64,000 nucleotides of DNA from Paenibacillus sp. JZ16 (GCF_015326965.1 NZ_CP017659.1:1178001-1242000); one strand, 5' to 3'; positions 8,295-18,300 are shown, counted from the stretch's first letter. The notes: generated by a model from the sequence alone, not told the origin. Translations and numbers: made by a program.

Positions 8295-9029
8295 TCATGC
8301 CAGTAAAGCGATCCGTCCTTTATAAGCCTCAACCAGCGCTCTGTTGTGTTCATCGGAACCATCGATATTTCCGCTGAGAAATACGGGGGGGTTGAAGCCT
8401 TTTTCAATCATAATCTCAATAGATTCGGCGAACAGGGAGTTCAAAATGAGGGCCCCGATCACCGTCGAGCTCGGCGTAAAGGGTACCTGGAGGCCCGGAT
8501 GGCTCAATACGGCATCGCCCTTGACCGAGAAATTGTCGATCACCAGATCAACGGCATCCGCCAGATGCTTGCCGCTGCTGTGTCGGGAGGGCATGCTTTT
8601 GGAATATTCCAGAGAGGTAATGCCTACAGTAAAGGCCCCCTTCTCCTTCGCCATCAAAGCGACATCTACAGGAACGGGATTTCGCCCCGAAGTGGACAAT
8701 ACGAATACAATCTCGCCTTCGCGAATATCCTGCTTCTCCATAAACTCAACAGCAAGATCGTTTTGTCTTTCCAGCTCGGACGACCGGACCGCGCCTTCAT
8801 GAAGCATCAGCTTCTCAACCAGAATCGGACGAATCGGTACAAGCCCGCCTGCCCGGTAAAAGACTTCTTCGGTCAATATATGTGAATGTCCGCAGCCGAA
8901 CAAGTGAATAATCCCGCCCTGCTGAATACAAGTCGCTACCTTCTCCGCCGCTTCACGGATCGGCTTGGCCTGCTCGGTTCGAACTTTGTTCAACAACCCG
9001 CCAATCACATCAAAATAGGTGTTCATCAT
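8295..9029 (-). CDS. SIS-domain sugar-phosphate protein
   Basis: The roughly 244-residue product carries a single sugar-isomerase (SIS) fold. The phosphosugar-binding elements are GGIIHLFGCGHSHILTEEVF (residues 38-57) and the second Ser/Thr-rich loop EIVFVLSTSGRNPVPVD. The family includes phosphosugar isomerases, deglycases and ligand-binding regulators; this one has no DNA-binding domain, so an enzyme role is likelier. The start is uncertain: GAGGTG lies 9 bases before the ATG at 9029, while a GTG at 9041 would give four more residues. It follows the creatininase-family gene by about 35 bases, in the same operon as a lactonase and a PTS permease. I infer that it acts on the phosphosugar or phospho-sugar acid made by this pathway; the reaction is unknown. 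Confidence 0.82.
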   Translation of the reverse strand: MMNTYFDVIGGLLNKVRTEQAKPIREAAEKVATCIQQGGIIHLFGCGHSHILTEEVFYRAGGLVPIRPILVEKLMLHEGAVRSSELERQNDLAVEFMEKQDIREGEIVFVLSTSGRNPVPVDVALMAKEKGAFTVGITSLEYSKSMPSRHSSGKHLADAVDLVIDNFSVKGDAVLSHPGLQVPFTPSSTVIGALILNSLFAESIEIMIEKGFNPPVFLSGNIDGSDEHNRALVEAYKGRIALLA

Positions 9030-9065
9030 CGTCTTTTTCACCTCGTTGTTCCTGTAATTGCAATG

Positions 9066-9824
9066 CTATCTGTTCTCTTCCGGTTGATCATCGGTTGACA
9101 AAGCACTTTTGGCTCGGAGAACCATCCCGGCCATCACTTCCAAACTGCGCTCGATGATTTTCTCCCCCTTCTCCCTCGTTGCCAGCGTTGCATCCCCAAG
9201 CACGGCAGTGGAAGTCATTTCCTCCCACGGCGTTGGCGTGCAATCCGCTTCGATCGGGATCTGCGGGGCACCATCGATCGCCTTGCTCATGTCCACATAT
9301 TCGCCCGCGAGATAGAGCATATAGGATGTCTCGATTTCATCGGCATGCATATAGCTCGCGTGCGCAGCCGAAGCTTCTCGTACCAAAGCCGTTACTTCCT
9401 TCGTGCCAGGGTAAAAGAAGTAGAACACTTTTAGTGCGGGCACCCGTTCGTATAACACTCTCGCAGCTTCCTTCAGTGCAACCGCATTGCCGAGATGGCC
9501 GTTCACCATGACGAAAATGCGGAATCCTTGCTGGTACAAGCTTTCGCCGATATCTGCTAACAGCCGGATGAGTGCTTCATTTGAGACGTTGATGCTCCCC
9601 GGGAAATTGCGCAAGCTCCACACCTGGCCATAGGGGAGGGTCGGCAGAACGAAGCTCTCTGTCCGTTCGGCTAATTTGTCCGCGAGTCTGGTCGCGAGCA
9701 GGTTATCCGTGCCCAGCGGCAGATGGGGACCATGCGCTTCAACGGCACCAATAGGAAGGATGGCAGCACGGAATTGGCGTATTTTATCCTTCACCTCATC
9801 CGAATTTTCGAGTTCGAATTTCAT
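9066..9824 (-). CDS. Creatininase-family amidohydrolase
   Basis: The 252-residue product has the fold markers and metal ligands of the creatininase family: PIGAVEAHGPHLPLGTD (Glu, His and Asp ligands, residues 24-40), MVNGHLGN (the conserved NGHxGN) and HADEIETS. Known members hydrolyse cyclic amides or formamides (creatinine, FAPy in riboflavin and F420 synthesis), and a member is often found beside sugar catabolic genes with unknown reaction. It lies 13 bases after the phosphotriesterase-family gene with AGGGGGGTG as ribosome-binding site. It may open a lactone or lactam, or process the product of the neighbouring lactonase. Family confidence is high, substrate unknown. Confidence 0.88.
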   Translation of the reverse strand: MKFELENSDEVKDKIRQFRAAILPIGAVEAHGPHLPLGTDNLLATRLADKLAERTESFVLPTLPYGQVWSLRNFPGSINVSNEALIRLLADIGESLYQQGFRIFVMVNGHLGNAVALKEAARVLYERVPALKVFYFFYPGTKEVTALVREASAAHASYMHADEIETSYMLYLAGEYVDMSKAIDGAPQIPIEADCTPTPWEEMTSTAVLGDATLATREKGEKIIERSLEVMAGMVLRAKSALSTDDQPEENR

Positions 9825-9837
9825 AGTGGCACCCCCC

Positions 9838-10830
9838 TTACTTTTTAAATGAAAAGCAGTTGGCCGGGTTGCTTACGAAAAATTTCTTCACCAGCTTTGG
9901 TCCGTCAAAGCCGTTTCGGTTCGCCTCGTCCACAAAGCGCGGTACCCATTTGGAAATAATGTACTCCAGACCGAGACCCTGATCGTAATGCTTGTAGTAG
10001 GTTTTCCGGGCGGTATCTCCGCTGATGAGGATTTGATCTTCGAAGCCTTTGCGGACAAGCTCCAGAATAAGCGAGATTCGGGTGCTTTCCGGTGCATACT
10101 TGATCTTGCCGATACCGTCGAAGCTCATAAAGGCCCCCGTTGCGGCGATCTGCTCGTGATAGTACGGGTCGGGATTGCGGTCCATATGCCCCAGACTCAA
10201 AAAAGACAGATCCACACCTTCGCTCTTCAGGAGCTCGATTTGCTCCAGCGCCATGGTGCCAACCTCGGTATGGGAATGAATGGGCGCCTTTGTCTCATGA
10301 TGAGCGCGCGCTACAGCACGCAGCGTCTTCTCCTCCAGAGGCGTAATGCGGTTATAGCCTGTCCCGAATTTAACCTGGCCTGCTTTGAAAGACGTTCCCT
10401 CCAGCCCTTCTTCAACCTCCCGGATGACGAAATCCGCCAGCTCGTTGATGCTTTTTGCTTCAATCCACTGGGCGTAGGTTTCATAGTGGCCGATCAGCGG
10501 TTTAAGCTCCTCTTTGATTTTGGCGTCCCACAGAAAGCTTTTGTTGAAGCCCGCCGTTCCTACAATATGAATGCCGGTTTCAACTGCGATTTCCTGTACC
10601 GCTTGAACATCTCGTCCATAATCGATGGCTGTAGCGTCCACGATCGAGCGTCCGCCGTGTTGTTTGAAGTCAAGAACGTCGAGCTTGGACTTCTCTTTAT
10701 CGTCCAGGAGCAAATCGTCCTCGCCCCGTTCCTGCCAGTAGGCCGGACGGCATACGATATGTTCGTGGGAATACGTAAAGCCCAGTTTCTCTTTGCTGAT
10801 ATCTCCATGTAAAGTACGAATAAAGCCCAT
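9838..10830 (-). CDS. Phosphotriesterase-family hydrolase, probable phospho-sugar lactonase
   Basis: The 330-residue product shows the amidohydrolase metal centre: SHEHI (HxH, residues 21-25), a candidate carbamylated Lys in GQVKFGTGYN, the His ligand in IHSHTEVG, a second His in LGHMDRNPD and the Asp in ILISGDTARK. This is the COG1735 group, of which characterised members from Listeria, Bacillus halodurans and Mycoplasma hydrolyse phosphorylated sugar lactones rather than organophosphates. Its place just after a UlaA-type PTS permease fits that reaction: the transporter would deliver a phosphorylated sugar acid or lactone and this enzyme would open it. The start follows GGAGGAG. The exact lactone cannot be read from sequence. 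Confidence 0.88.
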   Translation of the reverse strand: MGFIRTLHGDISKEKLGFTYSHEHIVCRPAYWQERGEDDLLLDDKEKSKLDVLDFKQHGGRSIVDATAIDYGRDVQAVQEIAVETGIHIVGTAGFNKSFLWDAKIKEELKPLIGHYETYAQWIEAKSINELADFVIREVEEGLEGTSFKAGQVKFGTGYNRITPLEEKTLRAVARAHHETKAPIHSHTEVGTMALEQIELLKSEGVDLSFLSLGHMDRNPDPYYHEQIAATGAFMSFDGIGKIKYAPESTRISLILELVRKGFEDQILISGDTARKTYYKHYDQGLGLEYIISKWVPRFVDEANRNGFDGPKLVKKFFVSNPANCFSFKK

Positions 10831-10895
10831 ATCGTTTCTCCTCCACTCTCTATAAAATTGGAACCTGGCCAGATCTCTAAAAATGCGTGTTCAAC

Positions 10896-10922
10896 ATTCA
10901 AAAAGTCAGCTGCTTTTTGAAT
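10896..10922 (-). other. AT-rich hairpin in the PTS operon
   Basis: Perfect 10-bp arms (ATTCAAAAAG at 10896-10905, CTTTTTGAAT at 10913-10922) flank a 7-base loop just after the IIC stop codon. There is no clean T tail beyond the stem. It could be an mRNA processing or stabilising element or a weak terminator that lowers downstream expression. Confidence 0.4.
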
Positions 10923-10927
10923 AACCT

Positions 10928-12223
10928 CTAGAAGAACAGCTTCGCCAGGAAGTGCAGAATCGGCCCAATGATGAACATATCGGAATCAGCTGCCCACATG
11001 GCCGTATCCGGCACCGTCGAGGCGATAAAGAAGCGAACCATCAGAAACTGTCCCCAAGCGACCACGGTTGAAGTGATGAAGCCGCCAATAACAGCTCCGC
11101 GGACACCGCCTGTCGAATTCCCGAATACCCCCGCCGTAGCCCCGTGGAAGAATAAGACGATCATCGTTGGCACGAAAATGTATGATACGGTGTTGCCAAG
11201 TACAAGCAGCCAGATAATCGCTCCGGCGAAAGCTCCCAGGAAGCCAAGAACCACCGCATTCGGCGCGTAAGGGTATACAACCGGCGCATCCAGTGCCGGT
11301 TTGGCGCCTGGTACCAGTTTAGTAGCGATCCCGTTGAAGGCCGGAACCAGCTCGCCGACAAACATCCGGACCCCCATCAGAACGATGGCGATTCCGCCTG
11401 CGAATGTGAACGATTGGATAATGGAGTAGATAATAAAGTTCTGGTCACCCGATTGTTTCATCAGCTCCGCAGCCGCCGGCGTGCCCTTCGTCGACAGAAT
11501 AATGGCTCCGATCAGGAACAAAACCCCCATGCTGAGTGCAGTGATGACGTTGGAATCGCGAAGAAACTCGAAGCCTTTGGGTACTTTGATTTTCTCGGAA
11601 TCGTTGTTTTTGTTGCCGAATAATTTACCGAACAAGGCAGCTAGCAAGGCAACCGAGGCCGAGGTGTGACCAAGCGCAATGTTATCGTTGCCCGTAATTT
11701 TACGAAGGAACGGCTGAACCAGCGCCGGCTGGAATGTCCAATACACACCAAGGACGACAGCGACCATAAGTACCAGCTTCCAGATCGGGATGCCGCTGGC
11801 CGCATGAACGATCACGCCCGCAAAAACGGTCGACGTCCAGAACATCATGTGTCCGGTCAGGTAAATAAATTTAAACCGGGTGAAGCGTGCCAGCAGAACG
11901 TTGATCAGAAAGCCGATGAGCATGGCGAGCGTAACGGCGCTGCCGAATTTGGAATTGAATGCCTCCTGCCCCATGAAGGTACCGAGGGTTCCGCTCTCCA
12001 ATCCGAAGACTTCCTTCCACATCGGCTCGAATACATTCAAGGCTTTCACGATAACATCAGAGCCTGCACCGATGATGAGGAAGCCGATAATCGCTTTAAA
12101 GGTGCCGCTTACAAGCTGGCTCGTTGATTTCTTCTGAAGCAGAAGGCCGACCAGAACGATGAATCCGAGCAGAATGGCGGGCGTTCCAAAAATGTTGGTG
12201 GCAATCCAAAAAAGTACGTCCAT
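10928..12223 (-). CDS. PTS permease IIC component, ascorbate (UlaA/SgaT) type
   Basis: The 431-residue membrane protein belongs to the UlaA/SgaT IIC group. Features are about ten hydrophobic helices, the N-terminal GFIVLVGLLLQKKSTSQLVS block, LIIGAGSDVIVKAL, the substrate-region sequence LMVAVVLGVYWTFQPALVQP and a C-terminal MIVLFFHGATAGVFGNSTGG. It sits in the cell membrane and couples uptake to phosphorylation by the IIA and IIB proteins encoded just upstream. E. coli UlaA takes L-ascorbate; relatives handle other sugar acids or their lactones, so specificity is not certain. It is 23 bases after IIB and preceded by AAGGGAGAGG. The hydrolases downstream argue for an aldonate or lactone substrate. 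Confidence 0.9.
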   Translation of the reverse strand: MDVLFWIATNIFGTPAILLGFIVLVGLLLQKKSTSQLVSGTFKAIIGFLIIGAGSDVIVKALNVFEPMWKEVFGLESGTLGTFMGQEAFNSKFGSAVTLAMLIGFLINVLLARFTRFKFIYLTGHMMFWTSTVFAGVIVHAASGIPIWKLVLMVAVVLGVYWTFQPALVQPFLRKITGNDNIALGHTSASVALLAALFGKLFGNKNNDSEKIKVPKGFEFLRDSNVITALSMGVLFLIGAIILSTKGTPAAAELMKQSGDQNFIIYSIIQSFTFAGGIAIVLMGVRMFVGELVPAFNGIATKLVPGAKPALDAPVVYPYAPNAVVLGFLGAFAGAIIWLLVLGNTVSYIFVPTMIVLFFHGATAGVFGNSTGGVRGAVIGGFITSTVVAWGQFLMVRFFIASTVPDTAMWAADSDMFIIGPILHFLAKLFF

Positions 12224-12246
12224 ATGCCCTCTCCCTTTCTAATGGT

Positions 12247-12510
12247 TTACAGCACTTCTTCCAGCTTCTGTTTGATTTCGTTAGTGTCGAAATAGTTGTT
12301 GACGATCACAATTTGGGCCGCATGCCCTTGAAGGCTTTGGGCCAGCTCGTTGCTTGTAATGATATAGTCGGCTGCGGTTCCGGATGCCGTTGACACGTCC
12401 GTGTGCTCCACGTCGGCACTTACTCCCATACCGCTCAGGACGTTCTCCACATTCATTCTCAGAATCAAACTCGTTCCTTGTCCAAGACCGCATACGCATA
12501 AAATTTTCAT
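12247..12510 (-). CDS. PTS IIB component, ascorbate/galactitol type
   Basis: The 87-residue protein has the phosphocysteine loop CVCGLGQGTSLILRM near its N-terminus (Cys5 or Cys7), followed by a small alpha/beta fold ending in a helix (NEIKQKLEEVL). It accepts phosphate from IIA and passes it to the sugar held by IIC. The ATG overlaps the IIA stop as ATGA, so translation is coupled. Length and motif match UlaB-like proteins. Confidence in the family is high. Confidence 0.9.
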   Translation of the reverse strand: MKILCVCGLGQGTSLILRMNVENVLSGMGVSADVEHTDVSTASGTAADYIITSNELAQSLQGHAAQIVIVNNYFDTNEIKQKLEEVL

Positions 12511-12950
12511 TGTTCGTTCCCCCTAATGAGTTGTTGGATTGTCTCAACATCCGTTGCATGCATGAATTGTTCAATGCTGCCCGGGCTGCTCAGCAAGGTG
12601 GTCAGCTTGCGCAGCATGGCGATATGCTCCGAACTTGAGGAGCCGCCAAGCGCAAATACAAGCTGTACCGGGTCGTTGGCCGCATGGCCGAATACGACCG
12701 GTTTCTTCAATCTAATCAGCGAGACGGACGCTTCCTTCACCCCATCCTCCGCACGGGCATGCGGAAGTGCGATATGGGGTGCAAGAACAAAGTACGGACC
12801 TCTTTCACGATAAGATTTCACCATGGCGTCGGCATAACGTTCTTCCGCCGCACCCGCTTTCGCCAGCAGTTCTCCCGCTAAGCGGATCGCTTCTTCGGCC
12901 GTCTCGGCCTCAACATCCAAGGCAATTAGCGACGGTTCCAAAAATTTCAT
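12507..12950 (-). CDS. PTS IIA component, mannitol/fructose-fold (UlaC-like)
   Basis: The 147-residue protein has the IIA phospho-His motif APHIALPHARAEDGV and the following SVSLIRLKKPVVFG strand typical of the EIIA-2 fold. It takes phosphate from HPr and gives it to IIB. I chose the ATG at 12950 (MKFLEPSLI) because GGAGAG lies 6 bases upstream; upstream in-frame TTG and ATG codons overlap that site. It lies 35 bases after the PRD regulator, which carries its own IIA-like domain, so two IIA modules are encoded side by side. Confidence 0.9.
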   Translation of the reverse strand: MKFLEPSLIALDVEAETAEEAIRLAGELLAKAGAAEERYADAMVKSYRERGPYFVLAPHIALPHARAEDGVKEASVSLIRLKKPVVFGHAANDPVQLVFALGGSSSSEHIAMLRKLTTLLSSPGSIEQFMHATDVETIQQLIRGNEQ

Positions 12951-12985
12951 TCTCATCTCTCCCAAATCCGGTATTCTAATCGATG

Positions 12986-15097
12986 CTAAAGACCGGTGTG
13001 TAATTGCTGCAGTATCTCTTCTTTCGTCTTGGCCTCTTTCAGACGGATCAGGCTCTCCTTCTCCCTGAGCAGGATGGTCAGCTCCGACAGCGCTTTGAGG
13101 TGGGATTCGCCGTCAATCGCAGCCAGTACCAGAATGACCTGAACTTGATGCCTTGCTTCTTCTGAGAAGGCGACAGGTTCCTCCAGCCGCAGCAGACTGA
13201 TGCCCAGCCGCCGGACACCATCCTGCGGCTTGCCATGCGCAATCGCGATACCCGGAGCAACGACGATATAAGGGCCTAGCGCCTCGACTTTGGAGATCAT
13301 CGCATCAATATAGGCTTCATCGATGCGCCCATCCTTCAGCAGGGGCTCGGAGGCATCGCGTACAGCGCTCCGCCAGTCGGCAGCTTTTCTTTTCATTTGG
13401 ATCATCTGTCCGGTGAGCAGATCCGATAGAGATGGCTTGCGTGCTTCACTCAGCCATGTTTTCCCAACGGACAAGTAATGGTTCAGCTCCTCCGTAAGAC
13501 CTGCTTCGTCCCTAACCACGGCGTATTTATGGACGATATCGAGCAGTGCTTGAACCGAGTACGCCGGGGTCTTAGAATTACGGCCGGCAACCATGTTGAC
13601 CTGGTTCAGCAGGTGCTCCTTATCCTTATCGCTGAGAATCGGATTCACTAAGAGAACGGGCACTTTGCTATCCGGCAATGGGACCGTTGAGAAAATAAAA
13701 TCAACATGGTCTTCATCAAAGGACTCGTAATTCCGCAGTGAGAGCACGGCCGTAATATCCACTGCCGAGAAAAGGTTCTCCAGCTGCGATTTCAGCATTC
13801 GCGAAGCGGAAATGCCGTTGACGCAAACGATGGCTGCCTGTCGCCGTACGGCCGGCTTCGTGTTCTCTCTGCGCAGCCAGCCGCCGAAATGCATCGCGAG
13901 ATATCCGATTTCGTTGTCGTCAAGTTGACGCCCAACCAATTGTTCGAACGGAGCCGCGGATCGGCGGGTCAGCTCGAACACTTCCCTGTACTTGGATAGG
14001 ATATTTTCGAGCAGCGGATTTTCAAGACCGAGTCCGTATACGATCCGATAATAAGCCGGCTTCAAATGAACAAGCAGATTCTCTTCCATCGTTTCTCTGT
14101 TCGGCAGGAATACGCAGGCATAACGCTGAAAATCATCCGTCATCTGTCTGGTCACTTGCCGAAGCTGCTTAAGCACCTCTTCGGATCCGGTCATCTGTTC
14201 CATCCGGTTAACCCTGGCTCCCAGTAAATGCATCGTAAAGTAGCAAATCTCTTCGTCCGGGATGGAGACGCCGAACATTTGGCCAAGACCTTCGGCAAGC
14301 CCTGCGGCAACTTCGTACTCCGGTTTCCTCCGCAGCACGTTTCGTTCATCTTCATCTATCGAGATAAACTGTCCGGTCTGAATCCGCCTTACATATAACA
14401 GGAACCGTGCCGTCAAATGAAATAACATCTCATCCGTCAAATCTACGCCCAGCGTTATTTCGCTATCCGAAATCAGGCGATACACCCGCTTCAGGTGACC
14501 TGACTTCATAGGGGGAAATAAGACTTGGGCGAGATCCGGACTTTCCGATTCCGGATTCCGGTTAAATATCTGTTCCCAGCCGGCATGACCGAAAATCTGT
14601 CCGAAGTATTGGCTCAGGGCCTTCCGCTTGTCACGTTCCTCCCCATGTACGCCATAGCCCCGCTTGCGGTCGTAGGTTACTTTAAGTTTCGAGATCTTCA
14701 TGTCCGACCGAACCATATTCAAATCCTTGAGTACGGTCCCTCGGCTAACCTGCAAAAGGTCCGTAAAATGATGAACAAAGAGCGGAGCCTCCGCCGATAA
14801 CAGATAAAGCGACATCCAAGCCATTCTTTCCCGTGGGGACAAATAATACTGCTGTGTTTGAGGCTTCCCGGTCGACTGCGGAAGACCGGACCGGCTTTCA
14901 TCCGGCAAATAATAGCCGACTGTCCTGACGTATTTGACCGGCGGAAGATGAACCGCTTTCAAGTAGTCGTTTATTTTTTCCATATCATAATAGACGGTTC
15001 GTCTGGAGATACCGACCTTCTGCATCAGTTCTTCCAGCGACACATAATCGGCTGCTTCATGAAGCAGCGTCAAAATCCGGGTACTTCTTTCGTCCAG
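12986..15097 (-). CDS. PRD-containing transcriptional activator (MtlR/LicR type) with IIB and IIA domains
   Basis: The product is about 703 residues, with an N-terminal helix-turn-helix (LMQKVGISRRTVYYDMEKIN), a second HTH region, two PRD modules with conserved His residues (about residues 190-410), a GatB-like IIB domain (VCVNGISASRMLKSQ) and a C-terminal IIA-2 domain with phospho-His (APGIAIAHGKPQDGV). Such regulators are controlled by HPr- and EII-dependent phosphorylation. It is the first gene of the PTS operon and probably activates it. The start is unusual: the frame opens after a stop at 15107-15109, the ribosome-binding site AAAGGAG sits at 15111-15117, and only CTG (15097), ATT (15100) or a distant TTG (15073) are available. 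I prefer CTG, which gives LDERSTRIL, a typical family N-terminus. Confidence 0.85.
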   Translation of the reverse strand: MDERSTRILTLLHEAADYVSLEELMQKVGISRRTVYYDMEKINDYLKAVHLPPVKYVRTVGYYLPDESRSGLPQSTGKPQTQQYYLSPRERMAWMSLYLLSAEAPLFVHHFTDLLQVSRGTVLKDLNMVRSDMKISKLKVTYDRKRGYGVHGEERDKRKALSQYFGQIFGHAGWEQIFNRNPESESPDLAQVLFPPMKSGHLKRVYRLISDSEITLGVDLTDEMLFHLTARFLLYVRRIQTGQFISIDEDERNVLRRKPEYEVAAGLAEGLGQMFGVSIPDEEICYFTMHLLGARVNRMEQMTGSEEVLKQLRQVTRQMTDDFQRYACVFLPNRETMEENLLVHLKPAYYRIVYGLGLENPLLENILSKYREVFELTRRSAAPFEQLVGRQLDDNEIGYLAMHFGGWLRRENTKPAVRRQAAIVCVNGISASRMLKSQLENLFSAVDITAVLSLRNYESFDEDHVDFIFSTVPLPDSKVPVLLVNPILSDKDKEHLLNQVNMVAGRNSKTPAYSVQALLDIVHKYAVVRDEAGLTEELNHYLSVGKTWLSEARKPSLSDLLTGQMIQMKRKAADWRSAVRDASEPLLKDGRIDEAYIDAMISKVEALGPYIVVAPGIAIAHGKPQDGVRRLGISLLRLEEPVAFSEEARHQVQVILVLAAIDGESHLKALSELTILLREKESLIRLKEAKTKEEILQQLHTGL

Positions 15098-15110
15098 AAT
15101 ACGGCATCAA

Positions 15111-15153
15111 CTCCTTTGCCGTTTAGTGTGGTACCTTTTGCAATTCGATTATA
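15111..15153 (-). promoter_or_regulatory. Putative promoter -10 element and ribosome-binding site of the PTS operon
   Basis: A perfect TATAAT lies on the minus strand at 15148-15153, about 50 bases before the regulator start, with AAAGGAG at 15111-15117. No well-spaced -35 hexamer is evident, which fits a promoter that needs an activator such as the PRD regulator itself. Confidence 0.45.
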
Positions 15154-15298
15154 CCCACAGGCATTTCATGAAAGACAGTTCAATTCATGGAGACCCTTTT
15201 GTGCAAAAATGAACTCAAGTGTTTAAAGTTATGTAGACCGTCAACATACTTTTCATTAAATAACTCCGCGAACTTTTCAATTAAGTAGGTTATATGCA

Positions 15299-15331
15299 CA
15301 AAAAAAAAGCACAGGCGAAAAGGGCCCATGC
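15299..15331 (-). terminator. Rho-independent terminator of the polysaccharide lyase gene
   Basis: An 8-bp stem including two G-U pairs (GCACAGGC at 15309-15316 with GCCCATGC at 15324-15331) is followed on the minus strand by about nine Ts. It lies 30 bases beyond the lyase stop. Confidence 0.75.
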
Positions 15332-15360
15332 AAGATTTGGTTTGCTTCCCGATTGCTATG

Positions 15361-18300
15361 TTAAATCAATGCCTCTGCATTCTGAAGTAAGTAACGTGCA
15401 GCATCGCTATGGACATGTTTGCCGCTCTGTGCTTGAATTTCGTGAATAAAACTGTTCAGTTCACCCTGGTCGAGCTTTGTCCTCAAGCTGTTCGCGATGC
15501 CGTTGTTGTCAATCCATCCGCCCTTCTCAAACCTTGCGACCAGCGCTTTGAGCGATTCTGTAGTCGCCGTCGTTTGGAAATCCACACTGGCTCTCCCCAT
15601 ATTTCCTGCTGAATCGTAAACTGTAAGTTCTAATGAATGACTGCCCACTGGCAATGTAAACAGTGGAATCGTTGCGCCTTGTTCCAGAGGCCGACCGTCA
15701 AGCAACAAAGTTATCTTCTTAGAATCGACGCCGGACAAATCATCGCTTACATCAAATTGCGGCAATAAGTCCTGATCAATACCGTAGCTTTCTGCTGCCG
15801 GATCGCCAAACGTAATAAGAGGGGCCTTTGTATCCAGATTAAATTCAATCATCTTCGCGGGCTCTAGGTTACCCGCATCATCCTTTGATCGATAGCTTAT
15901 TGTATATTTGTCGTCTTCACTGAATGTAACAGGTCCAGTGTACGGCTGCCATGAGCTTCCACCGTCCAGACTGTATACCGATGCGGTTACTTCTGATAAT
16001 GAATCCTCCGCGGCCAACGATAGCGTTACAGGCTGGACATACCAACCGTTATCGCCGTCCGGCTTCTCCGGGGATAATGTCGCCAGCGTGTTTGGCGGAA
16101 CCGTATCCTGCGGCTCGAACAGAAGCACGGGCCGGTAAGCTGCATTCGTATGCTCCTTAGAGCCGTACATCACCCAGCCGGTCGAGCCATAGTTGGTCGT
16201 TTGAGCCAGCTGAACGGCGATTGTACGATCACCAGCTATGGCCGCATTCACTTGTGCCGTTACATCCAAGGTTGCCGGCGTCCCCGCTGCCGGGACGGTC
16301 CAGCTTCCGATTAGGCTGCCGGCGGCAGGCTTGTTGTTCCATGTCATGCTGCTTTCGGTCCATGCATGATTGCTAACTTCAAAAGCGACGCCTTGTGTGT
16401 TGGCAAGTCCGGCACTTGTCGGAACCAGGCGGATTTGCGCGCTTTTGACCTGATCCGGCAGATGAGATAAATCAAATTTCAAATAGGAGTACCTGTGATA
16501 ACCTGCGTTGGGATCGTTTTTGATAACCAATTGATCGGAAGATCCGAAGTTCGTGTTTGCATAAGACCCGCTGCGTACGTAGACATCGTCGGAAGGCAAG
16601 ATTGCGTATCCAAGCGTTACGAATAATTCATTGGATGCGGCGCTTTCGTTACCGGCGCCATTAAGTGCTTTTATCGTAAAATAATACGTTGCCCCGTCGG
16701 CTAGCCCTGTGACGGTATACTGGTTATTTCCGCTGACTGCGGATATATCCACAGTATTCGTATAGTTGCCGGGCGCTGTCCCGTAATCAATTCGGTATCC
16801 TGTTGCTCCTGCGCTTGCGGACCATTTCAGCGCAGCTGAACCGGGTCCTGGCAAGGCTTCGATCAATTGTGGCGCCACTGGCGGCGTCGTTGACCCTGTG
16901 CTCAGCTTAGCCAGGAACGTTTTCCCGATCGCTCCCGCCGTATTGACTTCCAATACCGTCGTCGGTGCAAACTGCTTCACTGTAACCCCCGGGTCGAGCC
17001 GCAACGTGCCGGTTGTCGCACGGTGAATTTCGACTTCAATAGTCCCTCCGTTTGCTTGGGTCGGATCTGAAACCCCGATTTGCAGCTCATCTCCGCTCTC
17101 AACGATGGTGACGGATGATTTCTTATTGCTAGTTAAGTAATCGGCTCCGTTCACTTGAACGGTTTCAACCGCATCCTTCCAAAAGTTGGCTCCGACCGCC
17201 ATTTGATCGGTGGTCTCCATCACCGCCTGTACGTTTCCCGTGTTTTTCAAAACCGTAAAGCCCGGGTTCGCCGCATAACCGGCCGCCTCACTCGTTGTCG
17301 CCCCCGGATAAACGGCATAGGCATAGGAAGCTTGCACCGGATCGATACCGTGATTTAGCGCAAGGCTGGCGTATTGCGCGGATAGAAGCTTATCGCTTCC
17401 ATCGGTGTTGATATCCTTCCAGGAGCCGGATCTCGTTTCTCGAAGACCATGGACCGTCGCCCCTCCAGGGAATACGTACGCGATATCCGCTCCGGGCTCG
17501 CTTCCAGACAGATGCGCCCACTGTACGCCTGTCATCGCCTCCGTCCACCCCGTCGCCGCAGGCTTAACCGTTCCATCAACCGTCAACGTATTTGAACCGT
17601 TCTCGTTCAGCTTGCGATTTTCAACGATCGTCTCTACTGATCGACCTCCGGTGCTCGAAATGTCGGATCCGAGCGCTATATATTTGTCGCCGAATAGAAA
17701 CCATGACTTTTTGCCGGATAACGAAGTACCCGTGTTTTTCGACATCGAAAATTGCATGCCGACCGTACCGTAAGGGCCATCAATCGATGAACCGCCTACC
17801 CAATTCGATGTATTGAATTTGAAGCTGAACGAGCCCACGCTCCCCGTAGAGCCGTCCGTAGTCGTTCCCGGTAATCTCACCGGATCAATCGTTGGCCAAT
17901 AGGCCCCCGAAAACTGCGTCTGGTCCGCATTGTACATGTAGGCTGCGCCTGCGCCTTGCCACCATGGCTTGGTATTTTCGCCGTTGCCGTATTCAAAAGC
18001 CGAAATCCGCGTCGAGAACATACCAAGCGCCAGGCCGAAATCAGGCCTTAAGTGTACGGCGCGATCCATCCCTGCGAATACATGGGTATCGATCATATCG
18101 CCTGCGGGTTCAACGGATGGATCGCCAAGCAGTGCTTTGATTTTGCCGATGCTGAAAATGGACAGCCCCTCCGTATAACTCGGGAACGTTGTATCCGACA
18201 TCATTTGGCCTTTGGCAATTTGGCGAACCGTTGCGGCATCCCGAGCGTTCAGGCCGTCGGCCAGCATGACGAGTGAAGCCAGGATTTTCCGTCCCGCCTG

